Part shown: piece by piece, positions 8,743 through 16,944 of the stretch
How positions within the stretch are numbered: position 1 is the first letter of the stretch
How the letters are laid out: each line of letters begins with the position of its first letter
NCBI GenBank assembly: GCA_026393115.1
Contig: JAPLAU010000032.1
Location: 112,515 to 176,514, forward strand
Direction of reading: 5' to 3'
From: Actinomycetota bacterium
Lineage (GTDB): Bacteria > Actinomycetota > Actinomycetes > S36-B12 > CAIYMF01
DNA: 64,000 nt
The notes under the pieces: model-generated
Seen by the model: the letters and a program-made list of their open reading frames with translations, nothing else
Told to the model about the DNA's origin: nothing
Databases searched by the model: none
Made by a program: the position numbers and the translations under genes

Positions 8743-8767
8743 CGTTGCAATGAAGAACCTATTAATC

Positions 8768-9154
8768 TCAACTGCCTGTGGTTGAAGGTCCCTGACCCCA
8801 GTCACCCTGAGATCCGGGTTCACCTTGGAATCCGGGGTTGCCGTTCTGGAATCCGGGGTTGTCGCCTTGGGGTGCGATGTAGTCGCCACCTGTTCCAGGA
8901 TCAACGGGAACCGCCTGAGGAGGTGCCTGTGGCGCCGATAAGCCACCTTGGTCGGGAACCTGCGGGGGTGTTAACTGCTGATCATTGGCGACGGCGGAGG
9001 TGACGTGCTGGGTGTCAGCGGTGGCTGTTCCCTGCTGCATCGCACCCATGACCAGAGAGCCGACGATGACGCCGCCAACGGCCGCCACTGCAACGGCTCC
9101 GGCCTTGGCACGCCGCACGAGCAAGCTGTCAGGTGGGGGTGTCTGGTTGCTCAT
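8768..9154 (-). CDS. Small secreted or membrane-anchored P/Q/G-rich protein
   Basis: 128 residues: a short cytoplasmic stretch, a hydrophobic helix (residues about 17-38, AKAGAVAVAAVGGVIVGS) and an extracytoplasmic tail rich in Pro, Gln and Gly with the repeat NPGFQNGNPGFQG. The C terminus is STTGS, identical to that of the next gene upstream, and the N-terminal layout is the same, so the two are probably diverged paralogues. It lies 36 bases downstream of that paralogue and is likely co-transcribed. No enzymatic domain; function unknown. Confidence 0.65.
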   Translation of the reverse strand: MSNQTPPPDSLLVRRAKAGAVAVAAVGGVIVGSLVMGAMQQGTATADTQHVTSAVANDQQLTPPQVPDQGGLSAPQAPPQAVPVDPGTGGDYIAPQGDNPGFQNGNPGFQGEPGSQGDWGQGPSTTGS

Positions 9155-9190
9155 GGGCTGCCTTTCCAGCGCTCGGCGAAAGGGGGGAAG

Positions 9191-9529
9191 TCAGGACCCG
9201 GTCGTGGAGGCTCCGCCGGAACCTCCACCGGACAACGACTGAGGTGCCGTTGATGGTGCCGACAACGTGGTGGTTGACGTGTTCGCGTTCTGTGAAGTCG
9301 ACGAGGTCGTTGCCTGTATCGCCGTGGCCGTGGCCGGTGTCGAAGAAGTGACAGCGCTGGAAACGACCGTTGTGGCGGCGGCGACTGTCGACACGGGCTG
9401 AGCGGGCGAACTCGCCATCATCGACCCCACGACGACGCCGGTGCTGATTGCGGCGGTCGCAGTAAGTCCGGTGGTGAGGACCCTGACCATCTTCGTTCCG
9501 CGGTTTCGGCGCTGGGTTGCGGTGCTCAT
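9191..9529 (-). CDS. Small secreted or membrane-anchored S/T/A-rich protein
   Basis: 112 residues with a basic N terminus (TQRRNRGTKMVR), one hydrophobic segment (VLTTGLTATAAISTGVVVGS) and a low-complexity Ser/Thr/Ala tail ending GGGSGGASTTGS. ATG 9529 is chosen over upstream possibilities because GAGGA lies 7 bases before it and the longer frame would read through the promoter repeats. The Ser/Thr-rich tail suits a wall- or surface-exposed linker. It heads a two-gene unit downstream of four OmpR-type direct repeats. Confidence 0.65.
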   Translation of the reverse strand: MSTATQRRNRGTKMVRVLTTGLTATAAISTGVVVGSMMASSPAQPVSTVAAATTVVSSAVTSSTPATATAIQATTSSTSQNANTSTTTLSAPSTAPQSLSGGGSGGASTTGS

Positions 9530-9590
9530 GATGTGTCCTCGAGTGCTCGGGTGGATGACTTCCACCGTGTTGAGTTCACTATTGCCACTC

Positions 9591-9634
9591 GCACTGTGAC
9601 TTAACCTTGATCTGGCTGTGAAGGTCCTGTGAAT
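9591..9634 (-). promoter_or_regulatory. Four 11-bp direct repeats resembling PhoP/PhoB/MtrA-type boxes
   Basis: Read on the minus strand, four consecutive units occur with an exact 11-base period: TCACAGG, TCACAGC, TCAAGGT, TCACAGT, each separated by 4 bases. The first pair fits the 7+4+7 consensus TCACAGC-N4-TCACAGC known for M. tuberculosis PhoP and is similar to MtrA and PHO boxes. The array ends about 60 bases upstream of the ATG at 9529, where an OmpR-family activator would contact RNA polymerase. Confidence 0.55.
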
Positions 9635-9644
9635 GCCCGAGGTG

Positions 9645-10616
9645 TTAGTTTCCAGACGAAGTCGCGGCTGCAGCAATCAACTCGAGAGCACGTGCGTCGA
9701 AGGAATGATCGCGTGCGGTCGTGGCCGCGATACGCAGCCGTTCCTCACGACTGGGAAATGCGTCGTTGGCGGGATCGGTCAGCCGAAGTACGTCATCGGG
9801 CGATCGAAACACCTGAACCGCACCCCCGAATGTCTCGTCGAGTTCCGCGACATCGTCACTAATGACTCGAGCGCCTGTCGCCACTGCGTCGAAGAGTCGA
9901 TTGGAGATGAAGCCCTTCTCCGCCATGTCCGACCAGTGGTCGTTGAGTACGTATGCGGCCGTCGCGTAGACACGTGCCGTTTGCTCTGCGGGAAGGTACG
10001 TCGAACGCACAAGACGACCGAGGTCGAACGCTTCCCACCCATCTCCGTAAATGACTGGTTCGATGCCTGCCTCGAGGCAGGCACGCAGCACGGGGCGATA
10101 GACACCGCGCGGGCGGCCAACGAACACGATGTCGCCGGAGTTCTCATCGGCTTCGAGGTCGGGGTGGAAGATCGTCGGTTCCGTCGCTTGCAGCAACACG
10201 CGCGCGTCAATTCCCTTGGATCGGAGCGACTCTTCCCACGGTGCACTCGCGACAAAGACATGATCGTAAGTTGCGAGCTCACTCACGGGCACCGTGTCGG
10301 GATGGCTGATGAGCCAGATCATCGAAGTCACGTCGGGAGGTAGCTCAACCGCGTGCAGGCCTCGGATGACCAGAACAACTTCATCGGTGTGAGCATCAAC
10401 CCGAGGTGGTGCACCCCGACGATCGACGTACGCGATCTGTCCAAGGCCCACGAGGGCTCGCTGAAGTGAGGCCGCGAAGTGAGTATCGCCCCATACGTCG
10501 CCCCGGCGATCGGGATGCGACGCAATGCGAATCGACCACCGCAGGTTCGGCAGGGCGACGGTGCCGGACTCGCTACGAACCAGTGCACGACTGAGTCGCT
10601 CGCGCAGGTCGGCCAT
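9645..10616 (-). CDS. CgeB-like glycosyltransferase
   Basis: 323-residue GT-B-type protein. The C-terminal half has the CgeB-family layout: GDIVFVGRPRGVYRPVLRA (start of the nucleotide-sugar domain), YGDGWEAF, and YVLNDHWSDMAEKGFISNRLFDAVATG with the acidic residue typical of the donor site. The N-terminal domain begins RIASHPDRRGDVWGDTHFAASL. It presumably transfers a sugar to a surface polymer or spore- or wall-like acceptor; donor and acceptor unknown. A TAGTCT hexamer 7 bases before the ATG suggests leaderless translation. Confidence 0.75.
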   Translation of the reverse strand: MADLRERLSRALVRSESGTVALPNLRWSIRIASHPDRRGDVWGDTHFAASLQRALVGLGQIAYVDRRGAPPRVDAHTDEVVLVIRGLHAVELPPDVTSMIWLISHPDTVPVSELATYDHVFVASAPWEESLRSKGIDARVLLQATEPTIFHPDLEADENSGDIVFVGRPRGVYRPVLRACLEAGIEPVIYGDGWEAFDLGRLVRSTYLPAEQTARVYATAAYVLNDHWSDMAEKGFISNRLFDAVATGARVISDDVAELDETFGGAVQVFRSPDDVLRLTDPANDAFPSREERLRIAATTARDHSFDARALELIAAAATSSGN

Positions 10617-10623
10617 GCCAGTC

Positions 10624-10629
10624 AGACTA
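10624..10629 (-). promoter_or_regulatory. -10 hexamer TAGTCT, leaderless promoter
   Basis: Seven bases upstream of the ATG at 10616 on the minus strand. Confidence 0.5.
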
Positions 10630-10640
10630 GAGGTTCGGTG

Positions 10641-10661
10641 CGCGCATCAGGCTGATGCGCG
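10641..10661. promoter_or_regulatory. 21-bp perfect dyad, operator candidate
   Basis: Arms CGCGCATCAG and CTGATGCGCG flank one central base. The dyad lies in the divergent promoter region, about 12 bases upstream of the -10 of the glycosyltransferase and about 15 bases upstream of a TATCCT hexamer (10676-10681) that may serve the hydrolase gene. A dimeric repressor here could control both genes. Confidence 0.5.
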
Positions 10662-10737
10662 GGTCCTGACTCATCTATCCTTGCCACGGCAGCCAGCGAA
10701 CTGGGGATGAGGTGACGTGGTGAACGGTGGAGTTCTG

Positions 10738-11586
10738 ATGGTCGATGACGATCACAACGATGATGACGTTGTCTCGTGGATTGAGGGCATCCGCGATGCG
10801 GCGTCTCGGCGTTACCCGATGACACCGCACACGTTTCATTACGGTGACGCACCGGAACAGGTGGTCGACCTGTGGGGTGATCCGGAGGCGTCAACACTGG
10901 TATTGAGTTTGCATGGTGGCTACTTCATGCAGATGTACGACCGGAGCCTCAACGAGCCCCTGTGTCGCGCATTGGCCGTACGCGGAGTCTGCGCTGCCAA
11001 CGCCGACTATCGGCGAGCGGGCTCAACTGACGACCCCGCAGACTCTGTGCGCGACGTACGTGCGGCACTCGACGCGGTTCTTGCTTATCGAGCGCACGCG
11101 CCCAGGTACGTTGTTGTCACCGGACATAGCGCTGGCGGCTACCTCGCCTTGACGCTGGTCGATCATCCAGCAGTCACCGACTTAATTCCGCTCGCTCCGG
11201 TCACCGATCTCGAGCGGTGTCATGCCGAGTTGCTCGACGATGGCGCCATTGAGGTGTGGGTGGGTGCGAGTCCTGAAGCTGATGCTGAGCGTTGGAACGC
11301 TCTGCGACTGCGCCCCGAGGAATGGGTGAGTGTGGAGGGGAAGCCGCGAGTGCACATCGTGCACGGTGATCGCGACGTGATCGTTCCGCTGCAACACAGC
11401 CACGACTTTGAGGCGCGCGCGTCCGACACGTCACTGCCACTGGTTGTTGAAGTGCTTGTCGATACGGGTCACTTCGAATTCGTCGATGACCAATCCGCGG
11501 GCGCACGTTACGTCGTCGACCTTATTAGCCTTATCAACCCTATTGAAACTATTGAACCTATCGACTCTCTTGGGGCTCTCGACTAA
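10738..11586 (+). CDS. Alpha/beta hydrolase, kynurenine-formamidase-like
   Basis: 282-residue esterase-fold protein with an oxyanion motif HGGY (LHGGYFMQ), nucleophile elbow GHSAGG, an acid residue in VHGDRDVIVP and the catalytic histidine in DTGHFEFVD. HGGY is typical of AFMID/kynurenine-formamidase-like hydrolases, but other acyl or amide substrates are possible. The ATG at 10738 has a GGAG motif at proper spacing; a GTG at 10717 is the alternative. The C-terminal tail contains the unusual repetitive LINPIETIEPID. It converges with the ThDP enzyme gene. Confidence 0.75.
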   Translation: MVDDDHNDDDVVSWIEGIRDAASRRYPMTPHTFHYGDAPEQVVDLWGDPEASTLVLSLHGGYFMQMYDRSLNEPLCRALAVRGVCAANADYRRAGSTDDPADSVRDVRAALDAVLAYRAHAPRYVVVTGHSAGGYLALTLVDHPAVTDLIPLAPVTDLERCHAELLDDGAIEVWVGASPEADAERWNALRLRPEEWVSVEGKPRVHIVHGDRDVIVPLQHSHDFEARASDTSLPLVVEVLVDTGHFEFVDDQSAGARYVVDLISLINPIETIEPIDSLGALD

Positions 11587-11601
11587 CGCAGCGATGCGGT
11601 G

Positions 11602-13236
11602 TCAGCCACGCAATGTATCGATAATCGATCCGTACGCAGTGCGGTCAACTCGCACATCAAGCAATGTGGGTTGGCCGTTCGTGAATGCCGCGCGCAGGGC
11701 CTTCTCGTACGAGTCGACGTCGTCGATCCTTTCGGCTTTCAATCCGCATCCACGCGCAACCGATGCGAAGTCGGTACGCGTGAAGTCGACCGCTAGCGAT
11801 CCACCGTGATTCTCAGGATGCTGCTTCACGGCAATCAAGCTCAGTGCCGCGTCGTTGAACACGACCACGATGATCGGAAGGCCAAGGCGGGCAACGGTTT
11901 CGAGTTCGTTGAGCACAATGCCAAGCCCGCCGTCGCCAGTGAAGCAGACCACCGGTGTTGCGGGCCGCGCGAGTGATGCGGCGATCGCCGCGGGCAATGC
12001 AAATCCCATGGTCGCGTAACTACTCGAAATGAGAATCTGCTCAGGCTCGTCGACATTCCACAGTGGCATGGTGACCAACATGTGGGCACCAGCATCGACC
12101 GTTGCGATGGTTCCGCGAGGCGCTGTTGCCGATGCGCTGATGACGACCTGCTGAGGTGTCAGGCCGGCTTGCGGGTCGGGTGAGGTGGCAGCCAGGAGGC
12201 GGGCCAGTGCGGCCTGTCGGTAATTCTGACCATCGCCTTCGACCCATTCGGAAGTGATGGCGCCAGCAGCGGAGCAGACCATCGCTTCGAGGTCACCAAT
12301 CGCCTCTGCCTCGACACGATCGCCAAGGTAGGTACTGCGCGTGTACGACCCGTCATCAAGCGGCCACGAACCGATGATGGCGACGGGTGCGCGGTAAGGC
12401 CATGCGGTGGGAAGGTACTCGACAGGGTCGAATCCGATTCCGATGACGAGGTCGGCATCATGGAGAACGGCAGCCTCGATGGTCGAGCCGGTCACCCAGC
12501 CCGCGTTCCATGGCGCGTCGTCGGGTACGACGCCGCGAGCCTTGTAGGTGCAGAGCACTGGCACGTGATGCTCGCGACCGATCTCGTTGATCATCACTGC
12601 CAGTCGGTCGCGCACCTCAGGCACAGACACGGCGATTCCGGTTCCGGCGATGATCACTGGTCGTCGAGCAGTGGCGATGAGTTGAAGAACGGGCTCGATC
12701 GGTGTGGCAGTCGGGAGCACGAATGCTGGAACCGGAGTTCCGGGGGCAGACGGATCGAGGTCAATATGTACAGGTCCGGGCGGAAACCCACCGGTGAGTG
12801 CAACGGCCGCACGGGCAGCCTCGGGGTCGCTTCCGTTGAGCACAATGGACGCGAGGGAGATCGGTGCAAAGAGCGCCTGCTGATCGATGCGTTGGTGCGA
12901 GACGCGGCCGCGCTCGTTGTCGGCGACACAGTCGGTGACCAGCAACATGGGTTGCCGGTCGACGAGTGCCATCGCGACACCATTCACCGCACTGGCAGCG
13001 CCGGGTCCGCGGGTGGCAATGCACATGCTCGGAGCACCGGTGAGTTCACCCATGACTGATGCCATGATCGCGCCCGCGGTTTCGGTGTGCACCAGGACGA
13101 ACTCAAGTCCGCGGGCGATTGCCGCTCCGGCAACATCGAGGTTGGAGCCACCACCTGGCATGCCGAAGATGTGCGTGGTGCCAGCCTCGTGGCAGGCGGT
13201 CATCAGTTGGTCGGCGATCTCGCGACGTGTCGTCAT
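11602..13236 (-). CDS. Thiamine-diphosphate-dependent decarboxylase/acetolactate-synthase-like enzyme
   Basis: 544 residues with the three-domain ThDP fold. The cofactor-activating glutamate is in VHTETAG (about residue 52), and the Mg-ThDP motif starts with GDGGLGIVLNE and ends with FNDAAL. It could be a benzoylformate- or oxalyl-type decarboxylase or an acetolactate-synthase-like carboligase; the sequence does not decide. Its ATG overlaps the stop of the gntR gene by one base (TAATG), so regulator and enzyme are translationally coupled. A catabolic rather than biosynthetic role is likely because no regulatory (IlvN) subunit is nearby. Confidence 0.8.
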   Translation of the reverse strand: MTTRREIADQLMTACHEAGTTHIFGMPGGGSNLDVAGAAIARGLEFVLVHTETAGAIMASVMGELTGAPSMCIATRGPGAASAVNGVAMALVDRQPMLLVTDCVADNERGRVSHQRIDQQALFAPISLASIVLNGSDPEAARAAVALTGGFPPGPVHIDLDPSAPGTPVPAFVLPTATPIEPVLQLIATARRPVIIAGTGIAVSVPEVRDRLAVMINEIGREHHVPVLCTYKARGVVPDDAPWNAGWVTGSTIEAAVLHDADLVIGIGFDPVEYLPTAWPYRAPVAIIGSWPLDDGSYTRSTYLGDRVEAEAIGDLEAMVCSAAGAITSEWVEGDGQNYRQAALARLLAATSPDPQAGLTPQQVVISASATAPRGTIATVDAGAHMLVTMPLWNVDEPEQILISSSYATMGFALPAAIAASLARPATPVVCFTGDGGLGIVLNELETVARLGLPIIVVVFNDAALSLIAVKQHPENHGGSLAVDFTRTDFASVARGCGLKAERIDDVDSYEKALRAAFTNGQPTLLDVRVDRTAYGSIIDTLRG

Positions 13237-13997
13237 TACCCATTAGCTTTCATTTGGAAGCGGTAGGCATACCGCTCGGGGTTGAAATGGTTCACCGAGA
13301 GTGCGAGCAGCATCCCGGCCCGATCGAAGTAGAGGCGATCGATGCGCAGCACGGGATCGCCAACGGAGCCGTCGAGGGCCGCCGCCACAGTGGCATCGGC
13401 GGCGGTGGCTGTAATCGTTTGGTCGGCACCGGCGATGGCTCGTCCTGTCACTCGGGGGATCAGTTCAAGCACAGTCATCCGGGGATGCAGCCCAGATGTT
13501 CGCATTTCGGGAATTTCCGCGAGCAGTCGACCAATTTCCGGAGGGTAATGGCCATGTGTCAAGCAGTAGGGGCGGTTGTCGTGAATGCGGCGAAAAACTG
13601 CCGTAGCAACGATGTGGTCGGTGAGGCCGAGGCGCTGTGCAATGAGGGGTTCTCTCACCTCGTGTATGGGTTCGACGATGTCGAGGTCGGTGTCTCGTGC
13701 GAGCGACAGTAGGTCGTCGATCGTTCCGGTGGAGCGGATGTATCGGCCACTGTTAGCGGTGACGAAGGTGCCTCGGCCCGGCACGCGGTAGACCAGACCC
13801 TCAGAAACGAGATCCTGAAATGCTCGCCTGACAGTTTGGCGACTGACCTGATGTTCCTTCGACAGTTCCATTTCGGTCGGGAGCGGCACGTCTCGGGGGT
13901 ATACACCCGCGCTGATTTCGCGCCGTAATTGGTCCGAAATGAGCCCGTATGCGGTCGGACGACCGCCATTGTGAGGCTTCGGGTGGCCGGAACGCAT
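13236..13997 (-). CDS. GntR/HutC-family transcriptional regulator with UTRA domain
   Basis: 253 residues: a winged helix-turn-helix in residues about 15-80 (LPTEMELSKEHQVSRQTVRR, then GLVYRVPGRGTFV) and a C-terminal UTRA ligand domain (GDPVLRIDRLYFDRAGMLLALS). It probably represses its own operon and the divergent one, releasing DNA when a small-molecule intermediate binds. The message looks leaderless: TAATGT ends 6 bases before the ATG. A 12-bp palindrome covers the -10 end, the transcription start and the ATG. Confidence 0.88.
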   Translation of the reverse strand: MRSGHPKPHNGGRPTAYGLISDQLRREISAGVYPRDVPLPTEMELSKEHQVSRQTVRRAFQDLVSEGLVYRVPGRGTFVTANSGRYIRSTGTIDDLLSLARDTDLDIVEPIHEVREPLIAQRLGLTDHIVATAVFRRIHDNRPYCLTHGHYPPEIGRLLAEIPEMRTSGLHPRMTVLELIPRVTGRAIAGADQTITATAADATVAAALDGSVGDPVLRIDRLYFDRAGMLLALSVNHFNPERYAYRFQMKANG

Positions 13998-14007
13998 GTA
14001 CGTACAT
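13996..14007. promoter_or_regulatory. 12-bp perfect palindrome ATGTACGTACAT, GntR operator candidate
   Basis: Covers the transcription and translation start of the gntR gene and part of its -10 hexamer (TAATGT, 14004-14009 on the minus strand), and lies about 70 bases upstream of the divergent PPOX gene. The GT...AC core is similar to HutC-type operators, although the centre is CG rather than the usual TA. Confidence 0.55.
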
Positions 14008-14075
14008 TATGGTGATGCCACTCGTTCGACAACCCGAGCCGCGCCGCGAATTGAAACTGATGAAGGGAAACCCAC

Positions 14076-14606
14076 ATGGCCATCAAGGTCGCTCAGTTCC
14101 TCGATGTATCGCACGGACTACAGGCAAAACAGTTCTCAGTAGGAAGCCATGACTCGTTGAACTCACTCGACGATCTTGATCCTAAGTACAGGGTGCTCCT
14201 CGACAGCGGCAAAGTGCACGCCAATTTCGGTGTCATCGGTAATGACGGCACCATCAACCTCACGCCCATGTGGTTCGACTACGAGGCCGACAAGGTATTG
14301 GTCAACGTTGCCATGCAGCGCAAGAAGGTCGAGTGGATCCGCAAGAACCCCAAGGTGACGATCCTGCTGGTGAACCCTGAGCAGATGTACCACTGGGTCA
14401 GCATCCACTGTCACGTCGAGCGCGAGATTCTCGAAGATGACCCGGTTGAGGGCGCTAAGGTCACCGCTCAGCTCGACAAGATCTGGACGAAGTACACCGG
14501 CAACGAGCCCCCCTACGGCCTTCGCGACCCGTCATTCGATGAGCGTCGGGTGCTGTTCATCTGCGACATCGACCGGATTGCCACCTTCGGCGAACCCCCG
14601 GCCTAA
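14076..14606 (+). CDS. PPOX-class split-barrel flavin/F420 protein
   Basis: 176-residue pyridoxamine-phosphate-oxidase-fold protein with the typical barrel strands VHANFGVIGNDGTINLTPMW and KVEWIRKNPKVTILLVNP. ATG 14076 has GAAGGGA 7 bases upstream. It is the first gene of an operon with a flavin monooxygenase (next gene starts directly after the stop) and a DUF3500 gene. It might act as a flavin or F420 reductase partner for the monooxygenase, or as a reductase of a pathway intermediate; both are inference. Confidence 0.75.
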   Translation: MAIKVAQFLDVSHGLQAKQFSVGSHDSLNSLDDLDPKYRVLLDSGKVHANFGVIGNDGTINLTPMWFDYEADKVLVNVAMQRKKVEWIRKNPKVTILLVNPEQMYHWVSIHCHVEREILEDDPVEGAKVTAQLDKIWTKYTGNEPPYGLRDPSFDERRVLFICDIDRIATFGEPPA

Positions 14607-15800
14607 GTGGCGGTTACCAACGCGCGGGTCGCGATCGCGGGTGGGTCGCTCGGTGGACTGACTGCCGGCAACCTCCTTCGCGATCTCGGCCTTGACGTGA
14701 CGATATATGAACGATCGACGCACGAACTTGCTGAGCGCGGGGCTGGCATCGGGTTCTTACCCGATGCCGCCCGCTACCTCGTTGAGCGCCGAGGCATTGC
14801 GCTCGATGACATCAGTACGTCGACCGATCTCATTCGCTATCTGCACCGCGATGGAACGGTCGCGCACCAGCGTGCACATCGTTACCACTTCAGTTCGTGG
14901 AACACCGTCTTCCGCCATCTGCGCAGCAGTTACGCCGATGGCGGTGGGCGATACGAACTTGGTCGCGAGGCCACAGGACTACGGCGGGATGCCGACACTG
15001 CCACGATCGACTTCGCCGATGGCTCGAGTGTCGAGGCCGACTTGGTGGTCTGCGCCGACGGAGTAGGCTCGGTCTTCCGGGCGCAACTTCTGCCCGATGC
15101 CCATCGCGCCTATGCGGGGTACGTGGCATGGCGCGGAATGGTGCGAGAAGACGAACTTCCCGACGACATCGCTGAGCAACTGGGCGTGGCAATCACGTAC
15201 TACTTCCACGCGAATAGTCAGATTCTCGTGTACCCGATTCCAGGCGCTGACGGATCAATTGAGCCGGGGAAGCGACTGATCAACTTTGTCTGGTACCGCA
15301 ACTACAAAGAGGGCGATGACCTGACCGATGTCATGACTGACGAGTCGGGATTCGTTCATGACACCACTTTGCCTCCGGGATTCGCGCGACCCGAGCACGT
15401 GGCCGAGATGAGGGCGCATGCCGACGCTCGGCTGCCCGCGGTGATTTCGACAGTGATTAAGGCCACGCGTGAGCCCTTTATTCAGGCCGTATATGACCTC
15501 ACGATCGATCAGATGGTATTCGGACGAGCCTGCCTTGTGGGCGATGCGGGAGTGATCATGCGACCCCACGCTGCGGCGGGAACCGCAAAGGCGGGTGCAA
15601 ACGGGTGGGGGTTGTACGAGGCACTTCTCGCTCATGACACGATTCCCGAAGCACTGGCTGTATGGGGTCCGCAGCAGGTTGAGATCGGTCGGAAACTTGC
15701 CCAACGCACACAGCGCCTCGGTTACCGTTCGCAGGTGCTGTCGAATTGGGATGCGCCCGATGACGACACGTTGTTCCGCCTGAGGGATGAAGGTCCGTGA
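14607..15800 (+). CDS. FAD-dependent monooxygenase, 2,6-dihydroxypyridine 3-hydroxylase-like
   Basis: 397-residue class A flavoprotein hydroxylase. FAD is bound by VAIAGGSLGGLTAGNLLRDLG at the N terminus (GxGxxG variant) and by LVGDAGVIMRPHAAAGTAKA in the C-terminal half. The segments AYAGYVAWRG, LINFVWYRN and the PRPHAAAG-type motif resemble 2,6-dihydroxypyridine 3-hydroxylase of nicotine-degrading Arthrobacter, which has the same length as I recall. An N-heteroaromatic or phenolic substrate is therefore plausible but unproven. The GTG start follows the preceding stop with no gap, and the stop overlaps the next GTG by four bases. Confidence 0.8.
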   Translation: MAVTNARVAIAGGSLGGLTAGNLLRDLGLDVTIYERSTHELAERGAGIGFLPDAARYLVERRGIALDDISTSTDLIRYLHRDGTVAHQRAHRYHFSSWNTVFRHLRSSYADGGGRYELGREATGLRRDADTATIDFADGSSVEADLVVCADGVGSVFRAQLLPDAHRAYAGYVAWRGMVREDELPDDIAEQLGVAITYYFHANSQILVYPIPGADGSIEPGKRLINFVWYRNYKEGDDLTDVMTDESGFVHDTTLPPGFARPEHVAEMRAHADARLPAVISTVIKATREPFIQAVYDLTIDQMVFGRACLVGDAGVIMRPHAAAGTAKAGANGWGLYEALLAHDTIPEALAVWGPQQVEIGRKLAQRTQRLGYRSQVLSNWDAPDDDTLFRLRDEGP

Positions 15801-16930
15801 CGTCGCTTCGCCGTGAGGTTGCGGGCCGCATGGCCCAAGCGGCCGTCGCGTTACTTGAGTCACTCGACGACGTTCAGCGGTCGGTGGTGCAGTGGCCCTT
15901 CGACGACACTGCCGAGCGTGAGTTGTGGTTCTACACGCCAACCGATCACGGTGGGCTGCCGCTCTCAATGATGCAGCCCACGCAACAGCAGCGCACGATG
16001 CAATTGGTGGCAGCGGGCTTGTCCTATCCCGGGTACGCCACTGCCTCGACAATCATGGGCCTTGAGAACGTGCTCGATCATGTCGAGGCATGGGGGCGCG
16101 AGTGGGGACGTGAGCGCGGTCGCGATCCCGGGCTCTACTACGTGCGCGTGTTTGGCGACCCCACGGGTGACGGTCCATGGTCATGGAGATTCGGCGGTCA
16201 CCATATATCGGTGAGTCATCTGATAATCGACGGCGACGTTGCAGCCACCACCCCGCTGTTCTTCGGGGCTGACCCAGCGTCAGCCCCTCTTCTCGGACCG
16301 CACCCCCTTCGACCTCTAGCAGGAATCGAAGACGTGGCTCGTGAACTCGTACGGTCGCTGGATGAATCGCAACTGTCCAAGGCTTTGGTCGCTCCGGTCG
16401 CTCCGGTGGATCTCGTCGGTGCCAACCGATCGCACTTTGGTCTCGGCGACGGAGATCTTCCGTTACCGCTCGCCGACGTGTGGCGCACCCATTTTGTCGG
16501 CGACTTAGGTGATCAGGTGGTGGTCATCCAGGACGCAATGGAACAGGCAGCTGGGTTGACTTCCGAACACCTCGAAGCGGTGCGACTTACTCGTGTGCCG
16601 CGCGGACTGATCGCAGGTGACCTGCGCCTCGAGCAGCGGGAGATGTTGAAGGCACTCCTTGACCTCTACGTGAATCGTCTTCCTGCCGCGCTCGCTGCTG
16701 ACGAGGCAGCAAAGTACGCCTCTGACGCTGATCTATGTGACTTGAGATTCCTCTGGGCAGGCTCGCGTGAGCCAAGTGAGGGGCACTACTACCGGGTCCA
16801 AGGCGACACAGTGATGGTTGAGTACGACAACACTCAACGGGGTGCGCAGCACGTTCACTCGGTGTGGCGAGACCCTCGTCGCGATTTCGGAATTGGTCCG
16901 CTTGCAGCCCACTACTCGCGAGAGCACTAA
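15797..16930 (+). CDS. DUF3500 domain protein
   Basis: 377-residue protein of the DUF3500 family, recognised by FDDTAERELWFYTP near the N terminus, the histidine-rich core WRFGGHHISVSHLI, PLFFGADPA and the C-terminal HYYRVQGDTVMVEYDNTQ with HVHSVWRDP. The conserved histidines suggest a metal-binding site, but the reaction is unknown. Its GTG start overlaps the monooxygenase stop (GTGA), so the two are translated together; DUF3500 may process the hydroxylated product or its precursor. Confidence 0.75.
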   Translation: MTSLRREVAGRMAQAAVALLESLDDVQRSVVQWPFDDTAERELWFYTPTDHGGLPLSMMQPTQQQRTMQLVAAGLSYPGYATASTIMGLENVLDHVEAWGREWGRERGRDPGLYYVRVFGDPTGDGPWSWRFGGHHISVSHLIIDGDVAATTPLFFGADPASAPLLGPHPLRPLAGIEDVARELVRSLDESQLSKALVAPVAPVDLVGANRSHFGLGDGDLPLPLADVWRTHFVGDLGDQVVVIQDAMEQAAGLTSEHLEAVRLTRVPRGLIAGDLRLEQREMLKALLDLYVNRLPAALAADEAAKYASDADLCDLRFLWAGSREPSEGHYYRVQGDTVMVEYDNTQRGAQHVHSVWRDPRRDFGIGPLAAHYSREH

Positions 16931-16944
16931 GCCGATCGAACGGG

